Assembly (NCBI GenBank): GCA_029204225.1
Contig: MU833459.1
Coordinates: forward strand, 1 to 56,227
From: Diphasiastrum complanatum
Taxonomy: Eukaryota > Streptophyta > Lycopodiopsida > Lycopodiales > Lycopodiaceae
Length of the DNA stretch: 56,227 nt
Reading direction: 5' to 3'
Below the pieces are notes generated by a model. It was not told the origin of the DNA and did no database searches. It saw only the letters and a list, made by a program, of their open reading frames with translations. The translations under genes and the position numbers were made by a program. Shown one piece after another: positions 35,553 through 47,855 of this stretch; positions within the stretch are counted from its first letter, which is position 1, and every line of letters starts with the position of its first letter.

Positions 35553-36720
35553 CTAGACACCTCGGTGGACAAATACAAGAACAAGGATGGCTATCTGCTA
35601 GAAGCCATCAAGAGCAAGGATATGGCTCCAGCATGCGCATACCTAACCAAGTATACACATAGGCATAGGTCAAAGTGAAGCGCATCCCTATGCTGGTTTT
35701 TTTGTTACTAGTAAATCTCTTGAAGAAAGTACCAGACGTAAACCCAACAATGGGATCCGACGAGCCATTGTCATTCTCTCACACCCACACCATTATTATT
35801 GATGTTGATAAATTTGATTACTTTGATACTAATGATGTGCTAGAGAGCTTTGATGAGATTGTATCTACAGGGGATGTATATACTAAGGAGGAGTTAAATC
35901 CATTGAGCAGTTCCCCAACTCAATCCATTGTTGTTTCCAATCCCCTTTCCAACTCACCCATCCTTTCTGATATAGTAACCACTACCACCTCAATTTCTAC
36001 CACCACTACCTTACCATCTGACCAACAAATTTGCATCCCCCCCTCGCATTATTCACCTTTCCAATTCCCTATATTCAAAGATGCCAACAATTTGTCAAAG
36101 GCTACCAAGAAAGCTCTAGAATCCCGTGCTGAGACATCCTATCATTTGCACTGGTTGATAAGTCAGAATGAAGAATTGGCTGACCAATTAGTCAAGAAGA
36201 CCAAGGACCTGGAGGCTTGTCAAGCGGAGCTCAAAGAGAAACGAATACGAGCTTTAGAAGAAGTGCTAAGGAGCCTACAAGGATTGATCCAATAACAAAT
36301 CCAAGGCTTTTTACAACTGCGAGATTAGCTCAAACAACAAGACATACAAGCTTCCACCGAACATCACAGATTCACAACCACAACAGATGAGCTGCTACAA
36401 GTTATACCAGAAGACACTGCTATAGTGCCACCACTCGGGAAGGCCATCAAAATGTAGAAATACATGGAGTTGATCCAAAGGTATGAAGCCCACAAGGCCA
36501 ATACCAAATCTTATCAAGACCACCGTGAAAAGAAGCTGCTTGGATCCCATAATCAAATTAAAAAATGTAATAAGACTTGCAAAGAGTCATAGAATAGATG
36601 AACCAGCTTTGGAACACTACCTATAAAGTACAAGCAGGGCTAGCACAACCAGAGAAGAAGGAGGACCAAGACTGGCATGGCACGAGAGGATCATCTGAGG
36701 CTGCTACATGATCATACCCT
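35553..36720 (+). pseudogene. Unrecognised ORF remnant with Thr-rich and coiled-coil segments
   Basis: The frame is open from the first base after E (DTSVDKYKNKDGYLLEAIKS), shifts at about 35675, then runs to 36295 as about 200 codons. It contains an acidic stretch (IIIDVDKFDYFDTNDVLESF), a Thr/Ser-rich linker (TTTTSISTTTTLPS) and a helical charged region (NEELADQLVKKTKDLEACQA) with coiled-coil periodicity. After TAA 36293-36295 the same reading continues with isolated stops (TTTTDELLQVIPEDTAIVPP) to about 36470. A shifted frame then reaches GLAQPEKKEDQDWHGTRGS near 36700. E interrupts its 5' side, so it is probably part of an older LTR element that ends at the tract near 37031. Family unknown; a gag-like or accessory retroelement ORF is one option. 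Confidence 0.5.
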
Positions 36721-37041
36721 ACATTAATACATCTAACACTCCCTCCATCCCCTTCTCTACCTTATTCATCTTTAACCAGATCTAGTAACTCATGTTTTTT
36801 TATGATCAACATTGACCTGCAATCCATTCGCCCAATGGACTAATGATTTGTATTTATGTATAATCCTGAGATAGAAAAATTCCATTGATGTTTTGAACAG
36901 GGATGACATGACAATAGGCTTGGACTTCCACCAAAGGTCAACAATTGAATAATGAAACAAAGTTGCAGAAGATGGAGAACTAGATCAACAACCGAAGAAC
37001 CTGGCTGATGAAGTTAAGTTGAAATTGCAGGAGGAGCGCAA
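36721..37041 (+). other. 3' untranslated region and polypurine tract of an older element
   Basis: Noncoding. GCAGGAGGAGCGCAA at 37028-37041 directly precedes TGTTGGTAGTTTCTC, the layout of a polypurine tract before a 3' LTR. Confidence 0.4.
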
Positions 37042-37979
37042 TGTTGGTAGTTTCTCTACCAAGATCACAACCAGTCGAAGGCATATTTTTGGTGTCGGTT
37101 TATCCAAGAACTAAAGTGACTAGACTTGTAATCATGAACGCAACCATGGCATCTTGTTGTGTAAGACCATAAGTTGAGGAAAGACTAGCTAGTTACATAA
37201 AAGTTAGTTGGATGTGACCCGATAGTGGGGAGTTCAACAATATTTGGTTGTAGAAAGTGACAGCCAATAAGCTCGATGGCGAGTAAGAAGGGAAGAGATA
37301 GAAAAAAGAGAGGAGCCGAGGGACTGGAGAGAGGAGTGTATAGAGAGCAAAGAGTGAATGCGTTAGAGATTAAACAGACGATAGTCGATTCAGACAATCC
37401 AGAGAAGGATAGTCGATTTGATACGCTGGTGATCAGTGTTAGTGAATAGCAGAATTGACGAGTGAGCACGCATCTTGTGCATGGAGTTTTGTAAGAAGCT
37501 ATTGTAATTGGAATGAGGAGTACTTCTTATCATTTCTATGTATAATGTTGTTGCTCGAGCCATGTGTTGAGTTCTTGTAGTATTCTGATGTTGAATGACG
37601 TGAATTGTGAATGTGAGTAAGAGTTTCATATCGAGTAAGTAGGAGATTATAGATCTGTAGCTTGTGAATAGTAATCTTGTAAGAAGCACGATAAGTGAGT
37701 AGATCTTATTTGTAGTTACCAAAGTGACATGCCTGAGTTAAGACGTCGAATGCTTAAGAATTAGTTGTTAATTCATGCTTGCCATGTTCCATTCTTTGTG
37801 GAAATGCTGATGGAGAGAGATCTGTTATGAGTAGTAGTATTTTTGGTTGATCTGAATAAAAGTGTTAGGATGTTTAATTCGCAGGTTCTACTTCTAAGCA
37901 GGTGATAATAACAAGTGCGAGAAATCAACATTAGTAGTGAGTTATGAAACGAGGATAGTTAGCAAACATTTGTCTCTCA
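37042..37979 (+). repeat. LTR-like segment interrupted by element A
   Basis: Starts TGTTGGTAGTTTCTC after a purine tract. No coding is seen. It is split by the insertion of A at 37985; the rest should continue from 44146. Its far end is not identified. Confidence 0.4.
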
Positions 37980-37984
37980 ATTGA
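37980..37984. repeat. Target site duplication of A (left)
   Basis: ATTGA; identical five bases at 44141-44145 flank the other end of element A. Confidence 0.93.
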
Positions 37985-38666
37985 TGTAAAAATTACAGCA
38001 AATAAGGATCCTAAAACACTTTAAATGATGAGGGAAACAATAGATTATGATTTCATAAGATTAGCACAAGTTGAACCATCAAAATCCATCAAAAATCTAT
38101 GCTTGAACCTCACTAAATGGCCCAAATACTTGAAGAAGGCTTCACACGTGTGAAAGTACGGCCTCCCACAGTCTGAGTACTGTACACCAGGCCTACATTC
38201 AATCCTATAATCATTAGTAATCACAAGTACTCAAACAATTATGAACATAGAGAGCAATTGCACCATTATGAGAGAAAAATCATGAAATTGCTTGATTGAT
38301 TTTGGTGAGATATCATCACCTATATATACATGATCCATCACGGTTTTGGGCAGGTATGAGTAGCCCTAAACCTATCCCTAATGCTAATTTTGGTGGATCT
38401 TTCATCCCTACCAAGTTAGGGTTGGAATCTTGGAGATCCCTCAACAATGCAAAAACTACCAAAAATAGCTCCTATTTTTTCTCCCTTGTATCTAAGCATA
38501 ATTTGGACTCATTCCAAAGGTTCTAACACTTAGGTCTACTTGAGAACATCCTTATGAATGGAATCCTATGCTATTTGGCACGTGTAACAAGCCACATCAT
38601 GACCATCTAACTATTTACAAGTCATATGACCAAAACTAGTCAAGCTAGAATTGTGAATTTTTAACA
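37985..38666 (-). repeat. 3' LTR of A (682 bp)
   Basis: TGTAAAAATT...AATTTTTAACA. TATA box (TATATATA) at 38320-38328 and G-box palindrome TTCACACGTGTGAA at 38141-38154. Confidence 0.96.
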
Positions 38667-38677
38667 CTCCTCCTCAC
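38667..38677 (-). promoter_or_regulatory. Polypurine tract of A
   Basis: Minus strand GTGAGGAGGAG immediately before the LTR's TGTTAAAAATT. Confidence 0.9.
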
Positions 38678-38680
38678 TAT

Positions 38681-41600
38681 CTAGCTTGGTTCAATCATTG
38701 CTTTACTAATCACTCCAAGTGATGATCTGAACTTCATAAAAGGTGTCTTTTGAAGTGGTTTAGTAAGTAGATCAACTACACATTCATTGCTTGGAACATG
38801 CTCCAAAGCAATCTCCTTGGCTTGCACCATTTCTCTCACAAAGTGATGGCATATCTCAATGTGCTTAGATCTTGCATGGAAGATTGGGTTAGATGCAAGA
38901 TGTTGGGCTGATATATTGTCATTGTAGATTATTGGTGCCTCCTCTGAATCCATGATCTTTAGTTCCACCAATAATCTCTTGATCCAAAGTACCTCCTTTG
39001 TAGTGGTTGTCAAAGCTTTGTACTCGGCCTCGGTTGAAGATAGAGATATAGTTTCTTGCTTTTTTGAAAGCCATGAAACCACACCTTCTCCTATGAAAGT
39101 TGAATAGGAACTTGTTGATTTCCTATCCCTCTTGTCCCCTGCAAAATCTGAATCACTAAATGCATGAAGGTTAATCACATCTCCTCTATATAGAATCCCA
39201 AAATCCAATGTACCTGAGATGTATCTTAGAATCCTCTTAGCCTTTTTCCAATGGATATTCAATGGCTTTTGCATGGATTGGCTCAACCTACATACACTAA
39301 AGCTAAGATCTGGTCTAGTTATAGTGATCCACATTAAGGAACCTATAAGTTGCCTAAACAAAGTGATGTCCATGAAGGATCTTTCATCATCTTCATTTGG
39401 CACTTTTACATCTTGCTCCATTGGTGTGTCAACACTTTTGCATACTTCCATGTTAAACTTCTTCAAAAGACTTTGAGCATAGTTTACTTGACTTATAAAG
39501 ATAAAATCAGACCCTCTAAGTACTTCTATGCCTAAGATGAAGTGAAGACACCCTAGATCTACCATCTTGAACTCTAAGGATAGATCTATCTTGATTTTTT
39601 CAATACCATCAACACTATTTCCACTAATGATGATGTCATCTACATAAATGAGTAAAAGTACAATACCAACATCATCAAACTTAATGTAAAGAGTGGGATC
39701 ATATTCACTTTGAAAAAAAGAAAGTGAAATAAGATAGCAATGTAGTCTTGAATTCCAAGATCTCGAGGCTTGCTTCAAGCCATAGATGCTTCTTTGGAGA
39801 TGGCATACTTTGTTCTCCATTCCATGCTTGATGAACCCTTGTGGCTGCTCCATATAGATATCCTCTTCCAAAAAACCATTCAAGAAAGCATTAGAGACAT
39901 CCATTTGACATAGAATCCATCCAAAATGTGATGCAAGTGCAATGATTAGTCTTATTGTGACCATCTTGGCCACGGGTGCAAAAGTTTCCTTATAGTCTAT
40001 CCCTCTCTCTTGAGCATAAACTTTTGCAACTAATCTTGCTTTATGTTTGTTAACACTCCCATTTGCATTCAACTTAAGCTTGAAGACCCACTTGCATCCT
40101 ATTACATTCCTTTGAGGTCTCTCAACAAGCAACCAAGTTTCATTCTCAATCAAGGCATCATACTCATCCAACATAGCTTTATACCATTCTTTGGAGTTCA
40201 ATGCATCTTCAACATTAGACGGTTCTTCAAAACTAGATAAAGCATAAGAAGTGGATGAGATACCCTCAACTTGCTGTCCTTTGCCTTGATATGTGAGCCT
40301 TCATGGCTCCACTTTTGCCCTTGAAGATCTCCTTGGTGTGATAGGTGGGTTTGGTTCTTGCTCCTCCATGAGCTCCTCCTCAAAACCAAGATCTTGCTCC
40401 TCGGCCATCTTCTTCTTGATTGTTGGAGCACTTGAGCCTTCTTCAAGCATATGCATATGATGTTCATCAAAGATGACATCCCTTGAAACAACAAATCTGT
40501 TCAAGGATGGGAGATAGACTTTGTAGCCCTTGCTTGAGCTTGCATATCCAAGCATGATCCCTCTTGTGGAAGATGGATCCTCCTTGGTTCTTGTTTCCAA
40601 TGGCACATGCACATAACATATACACCCAAAAACTTTCAAGTGATTAAGATTGGGTTTCTTTCCATACAACATCTCATAAGGAGTTTTGCCTTCAATGGCT
40701 TTGCAAGACACCCTATTCATCAAGTAGTTTGCACATACAAGAGACTCACCCCAAAAGGATTTGGGCAAACAAGCATCTAATCTTAAAGCCTTAGAACATT
40801 CACATAATGTTCTATTCCTTCTTTCAGCAACTCCATTTTGTTGAGGAGTGTAAGGACAAGAAGTCTCTTTCTTGATCCCTTCCTCCTCACAAAAGGCCTT
40901 GAACTCATTGGAGATGAATTCTCCAACATTGTCACTTCTAAGAATCTTGATGCTATGATTATGATGCTTTTCCACAAACAACTTGAACTTTACAAAAGTA
41001 TCAAATACTTGAGACTTGAAGGAAAGTAAGAACACCCAACAATATCTTGAGTAGTCATCAATGAAGGTTAAAAACATGGATGAACCTCCATTAGATTTGG
41101 TGCTAGCAATGTGCACATCCGAGTGTATGAGTTCAAGAGGATGAGATGACTTTGTGATGGAGTTAGGAAACACCTTCTTATGTGCCTTGGATAAGGCACA
41201 AGCTTCACAAACCTTGTCTTCCTTCCCAATAGACCTTGGTAGGCCTAAAGCATACTCCTCCTTGATCATAGCCTCCATGGAACCCGAGTTGACATGTCCA
41301 AGTCTTTTGTGCCATAAAATAAAGGTAGATATCTTGCTCTTCTCGGCCAACATGACAACATTAGTATCCACAAATGCATCCAGCTTATAAAGTTTGCCAA
41401 GTCTAGTGCCCTTAGCCACTATCTTATCCTTCTTCTTGATGAAACATTCATTTGAAGCAAAGTCAACATTGAAACCATTGTCTACCATTTGGCCAACACT
41501 TAGTAGATTCTTTGTTATTGTAGGAATGTACAAAACACCTTCTATGTTGATCTTTTTGGAAGATCCTAAGCAAAGGGGAATGCTACCAACTCCTTCAATC

Positions 41601-42647
41601 TTACAAGCTTCATCATTTGCTGTATAGATAGACTTTATAGGTCCATCGTAAGATAAGAGAGAAAAAAAAAACTCCCTTTTACTAGTCATGTGTGAACTAG
41701 CACCCGAGTCAATCCACCAAGGATCTTCTCCTTTGAAGCTTGTTGAAGAAAATATGGACATCATGAGAGAGTCCTCATGTGAACTCTCCTCCTCCTCCTC
41801 TTTTCTCATGTTGGCTTGGCTTTGATCTTGCTTCCTCTTGAAGCATTCCGAGGCATAATGCCCCATCTTGCTACAATAGTAGCACTTCACCTTTGATTTG
41901 TCCTTCTTGACTTTGGTGGCTGATGGAGATGCCTTTGGGGGTCCTTCTTGATCCTCAAGCTTTGTAGACTTCTTGAATGTTGATCCTTTGCCTTTGGACT
42001 TGCCTTTGCCTTTGGTGAAGAGAGCTTGGTCATCTCCACCTTGGATGGAAAGCCTATCCATCCTCTCTTGCATTTGGCTCCTTCTTGATTCCTCGGCCAT
42101 GAGTGTGCCTTGGAGTTCTTCAAGTATGGGTAGCTTACCCATAATTGCATATCCCTGAACCAAATTGTCAAATTCAAAGCTTAGTCCATTCAATATGAGT
42201 TGAACAAGCTCTTCATCCTTGATAGGGTCACCTATAAAGGCTAGCTCTTTGTTCAATTCCTTTACTCTTAGGACAAAAGTATATGCACTCTCTCCTTTCT
42301 TTTGATAGCTTCTATAGATTTGATTCTTCAAAGCTAACATTCTAGTTTGGTTCTTGGATTCATAGACCTTTTGCAAAGTCTCCCAAGCATCTTGAGCTGA
42401 AGTGCAATCTCCTACCTCTCTAAGAGTTCATTTGCAACATTCATTTTTATGCAATGTAGTGCAACATTGCACCTCTTGATGTATTTGGCTTTTTCTTGAG
42501 GATGAATAGGTTCACCCTCCTTACCATTTACAATTTCCATCAGATCTTGCATGATCATGATAGATTCCATTCTAACTTTCCATATGGAATAGTTAGTTTT
42601 GTTGAGCCTTTCATTAGTATCCAAAAGATATGCATTTTAGATGCCAT
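38681..42647 (-). pseudogene. A gag-pol polyprotein, lightly damaged
   Basis: ATG 42647; a missing base right after it shifts frame into AYLLDTNERLNKTNYSIWKV, and a second missing base at about 42412 separates NVANELL from LQKVYESKNQTRM. From 42376 one frame runs through gag, knuckle CYYCSKMGHYASEC (41843-41884), protease WWIDSGASSHMT (DSGA at 41699-41710), the integrase zinc region HKRLGHVNSG...CEACALSK, and the core with HSDVH, LRSDNVGEF and NGVAERRNRT. It crosses TGA 40301-40303 and continues in the same frame through RT (QMDVSNAFLNGFLEEDIYM; YVDD at 39635-39646) and RNase H (AFSDSDFAGDKRDRKSTSSY, SSTEAEYKAL), ending near 38681. All catalytic motifs seen are intact. Confidence 0.95.
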
Positions 42648-43446
42648 CTAGTCTCCTAATCAAGGACTTGACACAAATGAAGGTTACTTCTATTGATTTG
42701 ATTGAAGGTCTACCTTATCCCACTTCTTAGGGACCTGAAAAGATCAGTAATAGACTTCCTATAAAGATCTAAGAATGATCTCTAACAAAATCAAATCATA
42801 GAATACTAGAAACAATGCACTTGCTTGATTGAAGTAGACAATACTAGTAGAATTGCCCCTCTTTCTATAAAGAACATTAAAGCTTCCAAATGATCTGATC
42901 AAGAGTGAATTTCAGAAACCTAATATACTTCCAAAATCACTTGTAAAAGAGCTAAATGGAACTTAATGAGGATGCAACACAATCTACTATCCAATCACAA
43001 GCAAAAAATGATCAAAATTGATGAAAAATTGATCTAATTTGGTGCATAAGTCAAGCAATGGTTGGACTGAACCTAAATCACTTTAGGAGGTGCCTACTAC
43101 ACCTTAGAACAGCCTTGAAGAGTCCCCAAAACTCTGATATTCCCTCTCCTTGAATGCTAGAAAGCCTCCTCTATGAAATCACCTCCAAAACTCGCTTAGA
43201 AATCAATGCTTGGAGCAAGCAAAACTTGCTATCTTGGTAATGTGAATTGAATTCAACTTTGCCTCTGGTTTTAGACACCTAAACACCTGCAAATGAAGTC
43301 ACACAACACCAATCTCCAATGTATTTGACTCACTTTGAGTTCTAGAATCAATACTAGATGCTAAGATCCAATCTACACAAGATTTAGATCAAAAATTGTG
43401 ATCAAATTGAATGAAAACCAAGGATTTAGCTCATTTCAACCTTTAG
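42648..43446 (-). other. Leader of A
   Basis: About 800 bp of noncoding leader between primer site and gag. Confidence 0.8.
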
Positions 43447-43458
43447 GCTCTGATACCA
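43447..43458 (-). promoter_or_regulatory. Primer binding site of A
   Basis: Perfect TGGTATCAGAGC on the minus strand, immediately after the LTR end. Confidence 0.96.
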
Positions 43459-44140
43459 TGTAAAAATTATAGCAAATAAGGATCCTAAAACACTTGAAAT
43501 GATGAGGGAAACAATAGATTATGATTTCATAAGATTAGCACAAGTTGAACCATCAAAATCTATCAAAAATCTATGCTTGAACCTCACTAAATGGCCCAAA
43601 TTCTTGAAGAAGGCTTCACACGTGTGAAAGTACGGCCTCCCACAGTCTGAGTACTGTACACCAGGCCTACATTCAATCCTATAATCATTAGTAATCACAA
43701 GTACTCAAACAATTATGAACATAGAGAGCAATTGCACCATTATGAGAGAAAAATCATGAAATTGCTTGATTGATTTTGGTGAGATATCATCACCTATATA
43801 TACATGATCCATCACGGTTTTGGGCAGGTATGAGTAGCCCTAAACCTATCCCTAATGCTAATTTTGGTGGATCTTTCATCCTTACCAAGTTAGGGTTGGA
43901 ATCTTGGAGATCCCTCAACAATGCAAAAATTACCAAAAATAGCTCCTATTTTTTCTCCCTTGTATCTAAGCATAATTTGGACTCATTCCAAAGGTTCTAA
44001 CACTTAGGTCTACTTGAGAACATCCTTATGAATGGAATCCTATGCTATTTGGCACGTGTGACAAGCCACATCATGACCATCTAACTATTTACAAGTCATA
44101 TGACCAAAACTAGTCAAGCTAGAATTGTGAATTTTTAACA
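43459..44140 (-). repeat. 5' LTR of A (682 bp)
   Basis: Same ends as the 3' LTR. TATA at 43794-43803, palindrome TTCACACGTGTGAA at 43615-43628, about 180 bp downstream of TATA. Confidence 0.96.
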
Positions 44141-44145
44141 ATTGA
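44141..44145. repeat. Target site duplication of A (right)
   Basis: ATTGA, identical to 37980-37984. Confidence 0.93.
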
Positions 44146-44149
44146 TGGC

Positions 44150-44700
44150 AATTTACCCCCAGAAAACTTCAATTTTAGCACTTTTCAACACTCCACATGG
44201 GTAACTTTAGGTGCACGTATATATCTCTATAAGACTCCAAATTTAAGTTTTTTCGTAGACATGTTTCTATGGTCATAAAGGATTTTTGAAAGTAGATAAC
44301 CAAAGAACGAGTTGTAGAAAGCACCTTCAAAAGAGCTACAACTTTCTGCACCTTTTAATAAATTTCAACACTTTTCAATACTGGACATGGGTAATTTTAG
44401 ATGTAGATATCTATCTCTACATAACTCCAAATTGAAAAAAATTTGAGAGACCATGTCTCTATGGTCATATAATACTTTTTAAAGTAGACAACTCCAAAAC
44501 AAATATTCTTAAAATCATGGTGTTATACACTCAAACATCATACTTCCAGTTTTGGTGGTTTTTATCAACACTTAAAATAGGTACATTTGGATGCAATGAT
44601 TTATCTCTGTAGACCTCAAAATTCAAAAAAAAAAAATTATAGGCATGTTTCTATAACCATATAGGATTTTTAAGAGAAGACAGGCAAAAACTTGAATATA
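44150..44700. repeat. Diverged tandem repeat, period about 190 bp
   Basis: Three units share CACTTTTCAACACT-GACATGGGTAA, ATCTCTACATAACTCCAAATT and CATGTTTCTATGGTCATATA (starting near 44184, 44367 and 44565). They lie in the continuation of the sequence into which A inserted. Confidence 0.75.
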
Positions 44701-46708
44701 AAATTCACAATAATGTAGTCTCATATATGAATATATTGAAGTTTCATGAGTACTCCTCACATGTTTGACACATCATATCTTACATATAAGTTGCTGAAAT
44801 GAAGGTCTCAAACTTTCTTAATGCGTAGAAGCTCGAGTCCACCGAATATGAGAGAGTAGGAGGGAGGGAGGAACTGGATGAAGATGAAGTTAATGAAGTA
44901 GGAGGAAATATTGTGCTTGAGGACAATGAGTTTAGTGGGGAAGGAGAAGTCGGAAGAATTCCAATGTAGGATTTTCTAAGGAAGCAATAAGCAAAACTGA
45001 TGAAATTGGACTAGCTTCATTGCTGATCAAGAAGGGGGACTCTGCTTTCTCATTCCTGAAGATTCGGCTTTTTTATCATCTTGGTTGGAGAATCATTCTT
45101 GAGACATGATCTCTATTCACTAGAAACTTCATCATTGATATCAAAAAATAAGAATTCAAAAAATTCTGATCTCTGGAGGTCTTTCTACAATCTTGATTAT
45201 ACTGAGGGTCAACATTCTATTCTGAAACTTCCTTGGAAGGGTTTGAGGGTTCTATTATAAACTAGAGAGGACGCGCTGTTTGAACTGATCTGAAACATTC
45301 ATTCCTCTACAGAGATTGTTGAGAATCAACAGATTGCGACATCCCTACATTCTATTTTGAAACTTCTTTGGTAGGGTTTGAGGATTCCGTTGTTTCATTC
45401 TGAATCATTTCTCCAATGTTGGAGCTATGAGAAAACTGCTTTTCAAAAACTGTTCTTCCAACGTGTATATTCTGACAGTTCATTAATCCCTCCTCTCTAG
45501 AGAAGATGGACATATCAAAAACTGGCACATTTATACCGCAAGCTCTGTTCCTGAAAGAATATTGTGGTGCTTCACTGATTTCACTCTACTAGAAGAAGTA
45601 TCCTTCATAATTTGATCCGTTTCAAAAGTGGAACGATCACAAAAAAGAAATATTTTATCAGCACGACTTATTGACTATTCTTTGCCATCTTCTTCTTGTG
45701 GATGAATTTGGTTTGCATCAAGAAACTTTGGTAAGAATTCTAGCTTTCTAGTCTTCTGCTTCTTCTTGGAATGGCTTCGCAGTTCATTTTCTGATGTAGG
45801 AGGGAACATAGGGGTGTCAAAATATTGTCTTGTCTTCTTTCCAAGGCCTGACTGTTCGAATCTTCTATAGGTTCCATCGATCAACTATATGAGCTTTTGT
45901 TGAATAGGGCAAAGTTGCATTTGTTTTTATATCAGAATTTCCCAAGCATGCACTCATGAAAGGAAATACATGCCTGTTAGATGAAATTGTAGCCATTCTG
46001 AGAGTTCTGTAACAGGTTTCTCTTTGTAAGCATCAAAATTCGAGAAGGGAGAAGAGACTGAAGTGGGTGATGAATAAAGCCCGAGTCTCTTGAGCTACAA
46101 GATGGATGGACTATCCTTATTTGAGGAAGTCCCTTCTTTGTTGAGAATCCCCTCACTAGGATCATCATGGCAGTAGTCGCTTATGATGGCCTCATAAAGA
46201 GAGCTGTGGGAGAGAAATCTTCATTGGAAGAACTTTCTAGCCAGCTTGTACTTCTGGATTTGCCTAGGTTAGGAAGGCCAAAACCAGAGGAGTTTTGTTT
46301 AGGGAAAAAGAAGAAAAGTGGACAGGTTTTTTCTTATTAACAACTGTCTAAAAACCTGCAGAAGAGGTGGAACAGTTGGCACTTGCACACAACCATTGAG
46401 AAAGGCTGAGAGGAGACTTACAAAAAGAGAGGACCGAGTCAAAGATGATAGGTTTCTCAACATAAGCATCACCATCAAAGATACTAAGCAAGGAAGGGAA
46501 GTCATCAACTAGCTTACAAAGGATGCAAGCTTTAATATGAGGCAATTCATGAGAATTAAAGTCGTCAGATGTCTAAAACAATGCCTAAATTGGAGAGCAG
46601 CCTAGTAGAAAAAAAGAAAAGAGAAAGGTGAACAGGATGGGAGATGGATTTTGTTGAAAATGTAGCAAAATGAGTCCAATAGATCCTAGAAATGATGGAT
46701 AAAGTGTG
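44701..46708. other. No recognisable gene
   Basis: About 2 kb with short frames on both strands (for example minus 45675-45884 and 46348-46545) but no domain that I can identify. Less AT-rich than the flanking LTRs, so it may be a decayed coding region. Confidence 0.5.
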
Positions 46709-47855
46709 AAGATTTTGTCAATCATTAAGATTTGAAATCATCTATTGATCTTTGGTTTGAAAGACAACACAATTTACACCTTTTGCAATGTAGAAAATCA
46801 ACATCTAACTTAATGAAAGAGATGCAAACTCAATAAGATATCGATCATACATCAAACGTATGATAATATGAAGTTTTTGTCCATACAAAAACAATAACCT
46901 ACTGTATTTCACACGTGTGGATCTGAATATAGCAAAATATGAGCATTCTACACACAAGATTGCAAGGTATCATCAAGATAGTGCACCAATGGATAGATGA
47001 ACCCAAGAGAAGTCATGTATAAGCATGAAATGAGATGAGAGAGAGAAGAATCCTTTCTCCCACAAGTTTACATCCTTTTATAGTAGGTCCATGCATCATT
47101 AATGAGCTTGGATTCCCTCCATAACAAAAACCCTACTATTAATGTGGACTAGATTTAATGAACAAGATATTCAAATTTGAATCATCCAAACTCGACCTCC
47201 TAGTTTTCCCTCACTTTCTAAAAGTAGTAATTCAAATGCTTTTAGACTAATATAACTTTGAAAAGTCAAACTCTAAGTCCAATATGAAAATTGGCCTCAA
47301 TTACCAAATAAACAAATATGTCCAAAATATCAAACTAGTAGACAATTTCTTGCATATAGCACCTAATTAATCCAATAGCTAGAGCACAAAACGATCTATT
47401 GATTTCTAGCTTATCTTGGCTTGAACTCCACTTTATGGCTCCAAAATCATGCAAAATGCTTCACACGTGTGGATTTATGGCCTGCTCAGCCTTTTGTACT
47501 GTACCAGCACCCTCCAATCCTTCTAATCATTACAAAAAACCAAATGTCATTAGCAATCATCAAACGAATTGTGGAACAAAACTACTCATAAAGGAAGATC
47601 TCAAATTTACTCATAATTGGATGGCAAATCCATCAGATATTTATACATAAGTGCCTCAAATCTGATAATTTAGGGCTACCCCTGATCCATCCATCGTGTC
47701 TAACCTAATAGGTCATAAGATCCACCCTAATTGGGGGTCGAGATCTTGAGATCCAAAAACAATGTAAAATTGCTATTTTTAGCTCCTACAATTCTCTAGC
47801 CTATCTATGCACATTTTGGCCTCATTCCAAATCTAGGTTAGGAATAAGAATAATG
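46709..47855 (-). repeat. Composite LTR (B-type then A-type)
   Basis: 46709-47340 parallels the B2 LTR in order (TGAAGATTTTG..., TATA-like ATCCTTTTATAG at about 47086, palindrome variant TTCACACGTGTGGA at 46908-46921). From about 47345 the sequence parallels the A LTR, with its own TTCACACGTGTGGA at 47460-47473 and ATATTTATAC near 47640. It abuts the RNase H remnant at its right end. It may be two LTRs side by side or one long hybrid LTR. Confidence 0.6.

Larger units (their letters stand above)
37985..44140 (-). mobile_element. A: nearly intact Ty1/copia element (6156 bp)
   Basis: Two 682 bp LTRs, a perfect primer site, one gag-pol reading frame, a polypurine tract and a 5 bp ATTGA duplication. 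The LTRs differ at about seven positions by eye (about 99% identity), so the insertion is young. Coding damage is light: two single-base frameshifts in gag (near 42640 and 42412) and one in-frame TGA (40301-40303). Confidence 0.96.

Noticed and set aside
38296-38526. 76-codon frame repeated at 43770-44000
   Set aside because: Both lie inside the LTRs of element A around the TATA box.
40301-40303. TGA in element A as a programmed recoding site
   Set aside because: Copia elements use a single frame, the codon lies in a variable linker, and a simple nonsense mutation is sufficient.
44701-46708. Possible endogenous pararetrovirus or decayed coding region
   Set aside because: No movement protein, coat protein, protease or RT motif could be identified in any frame.
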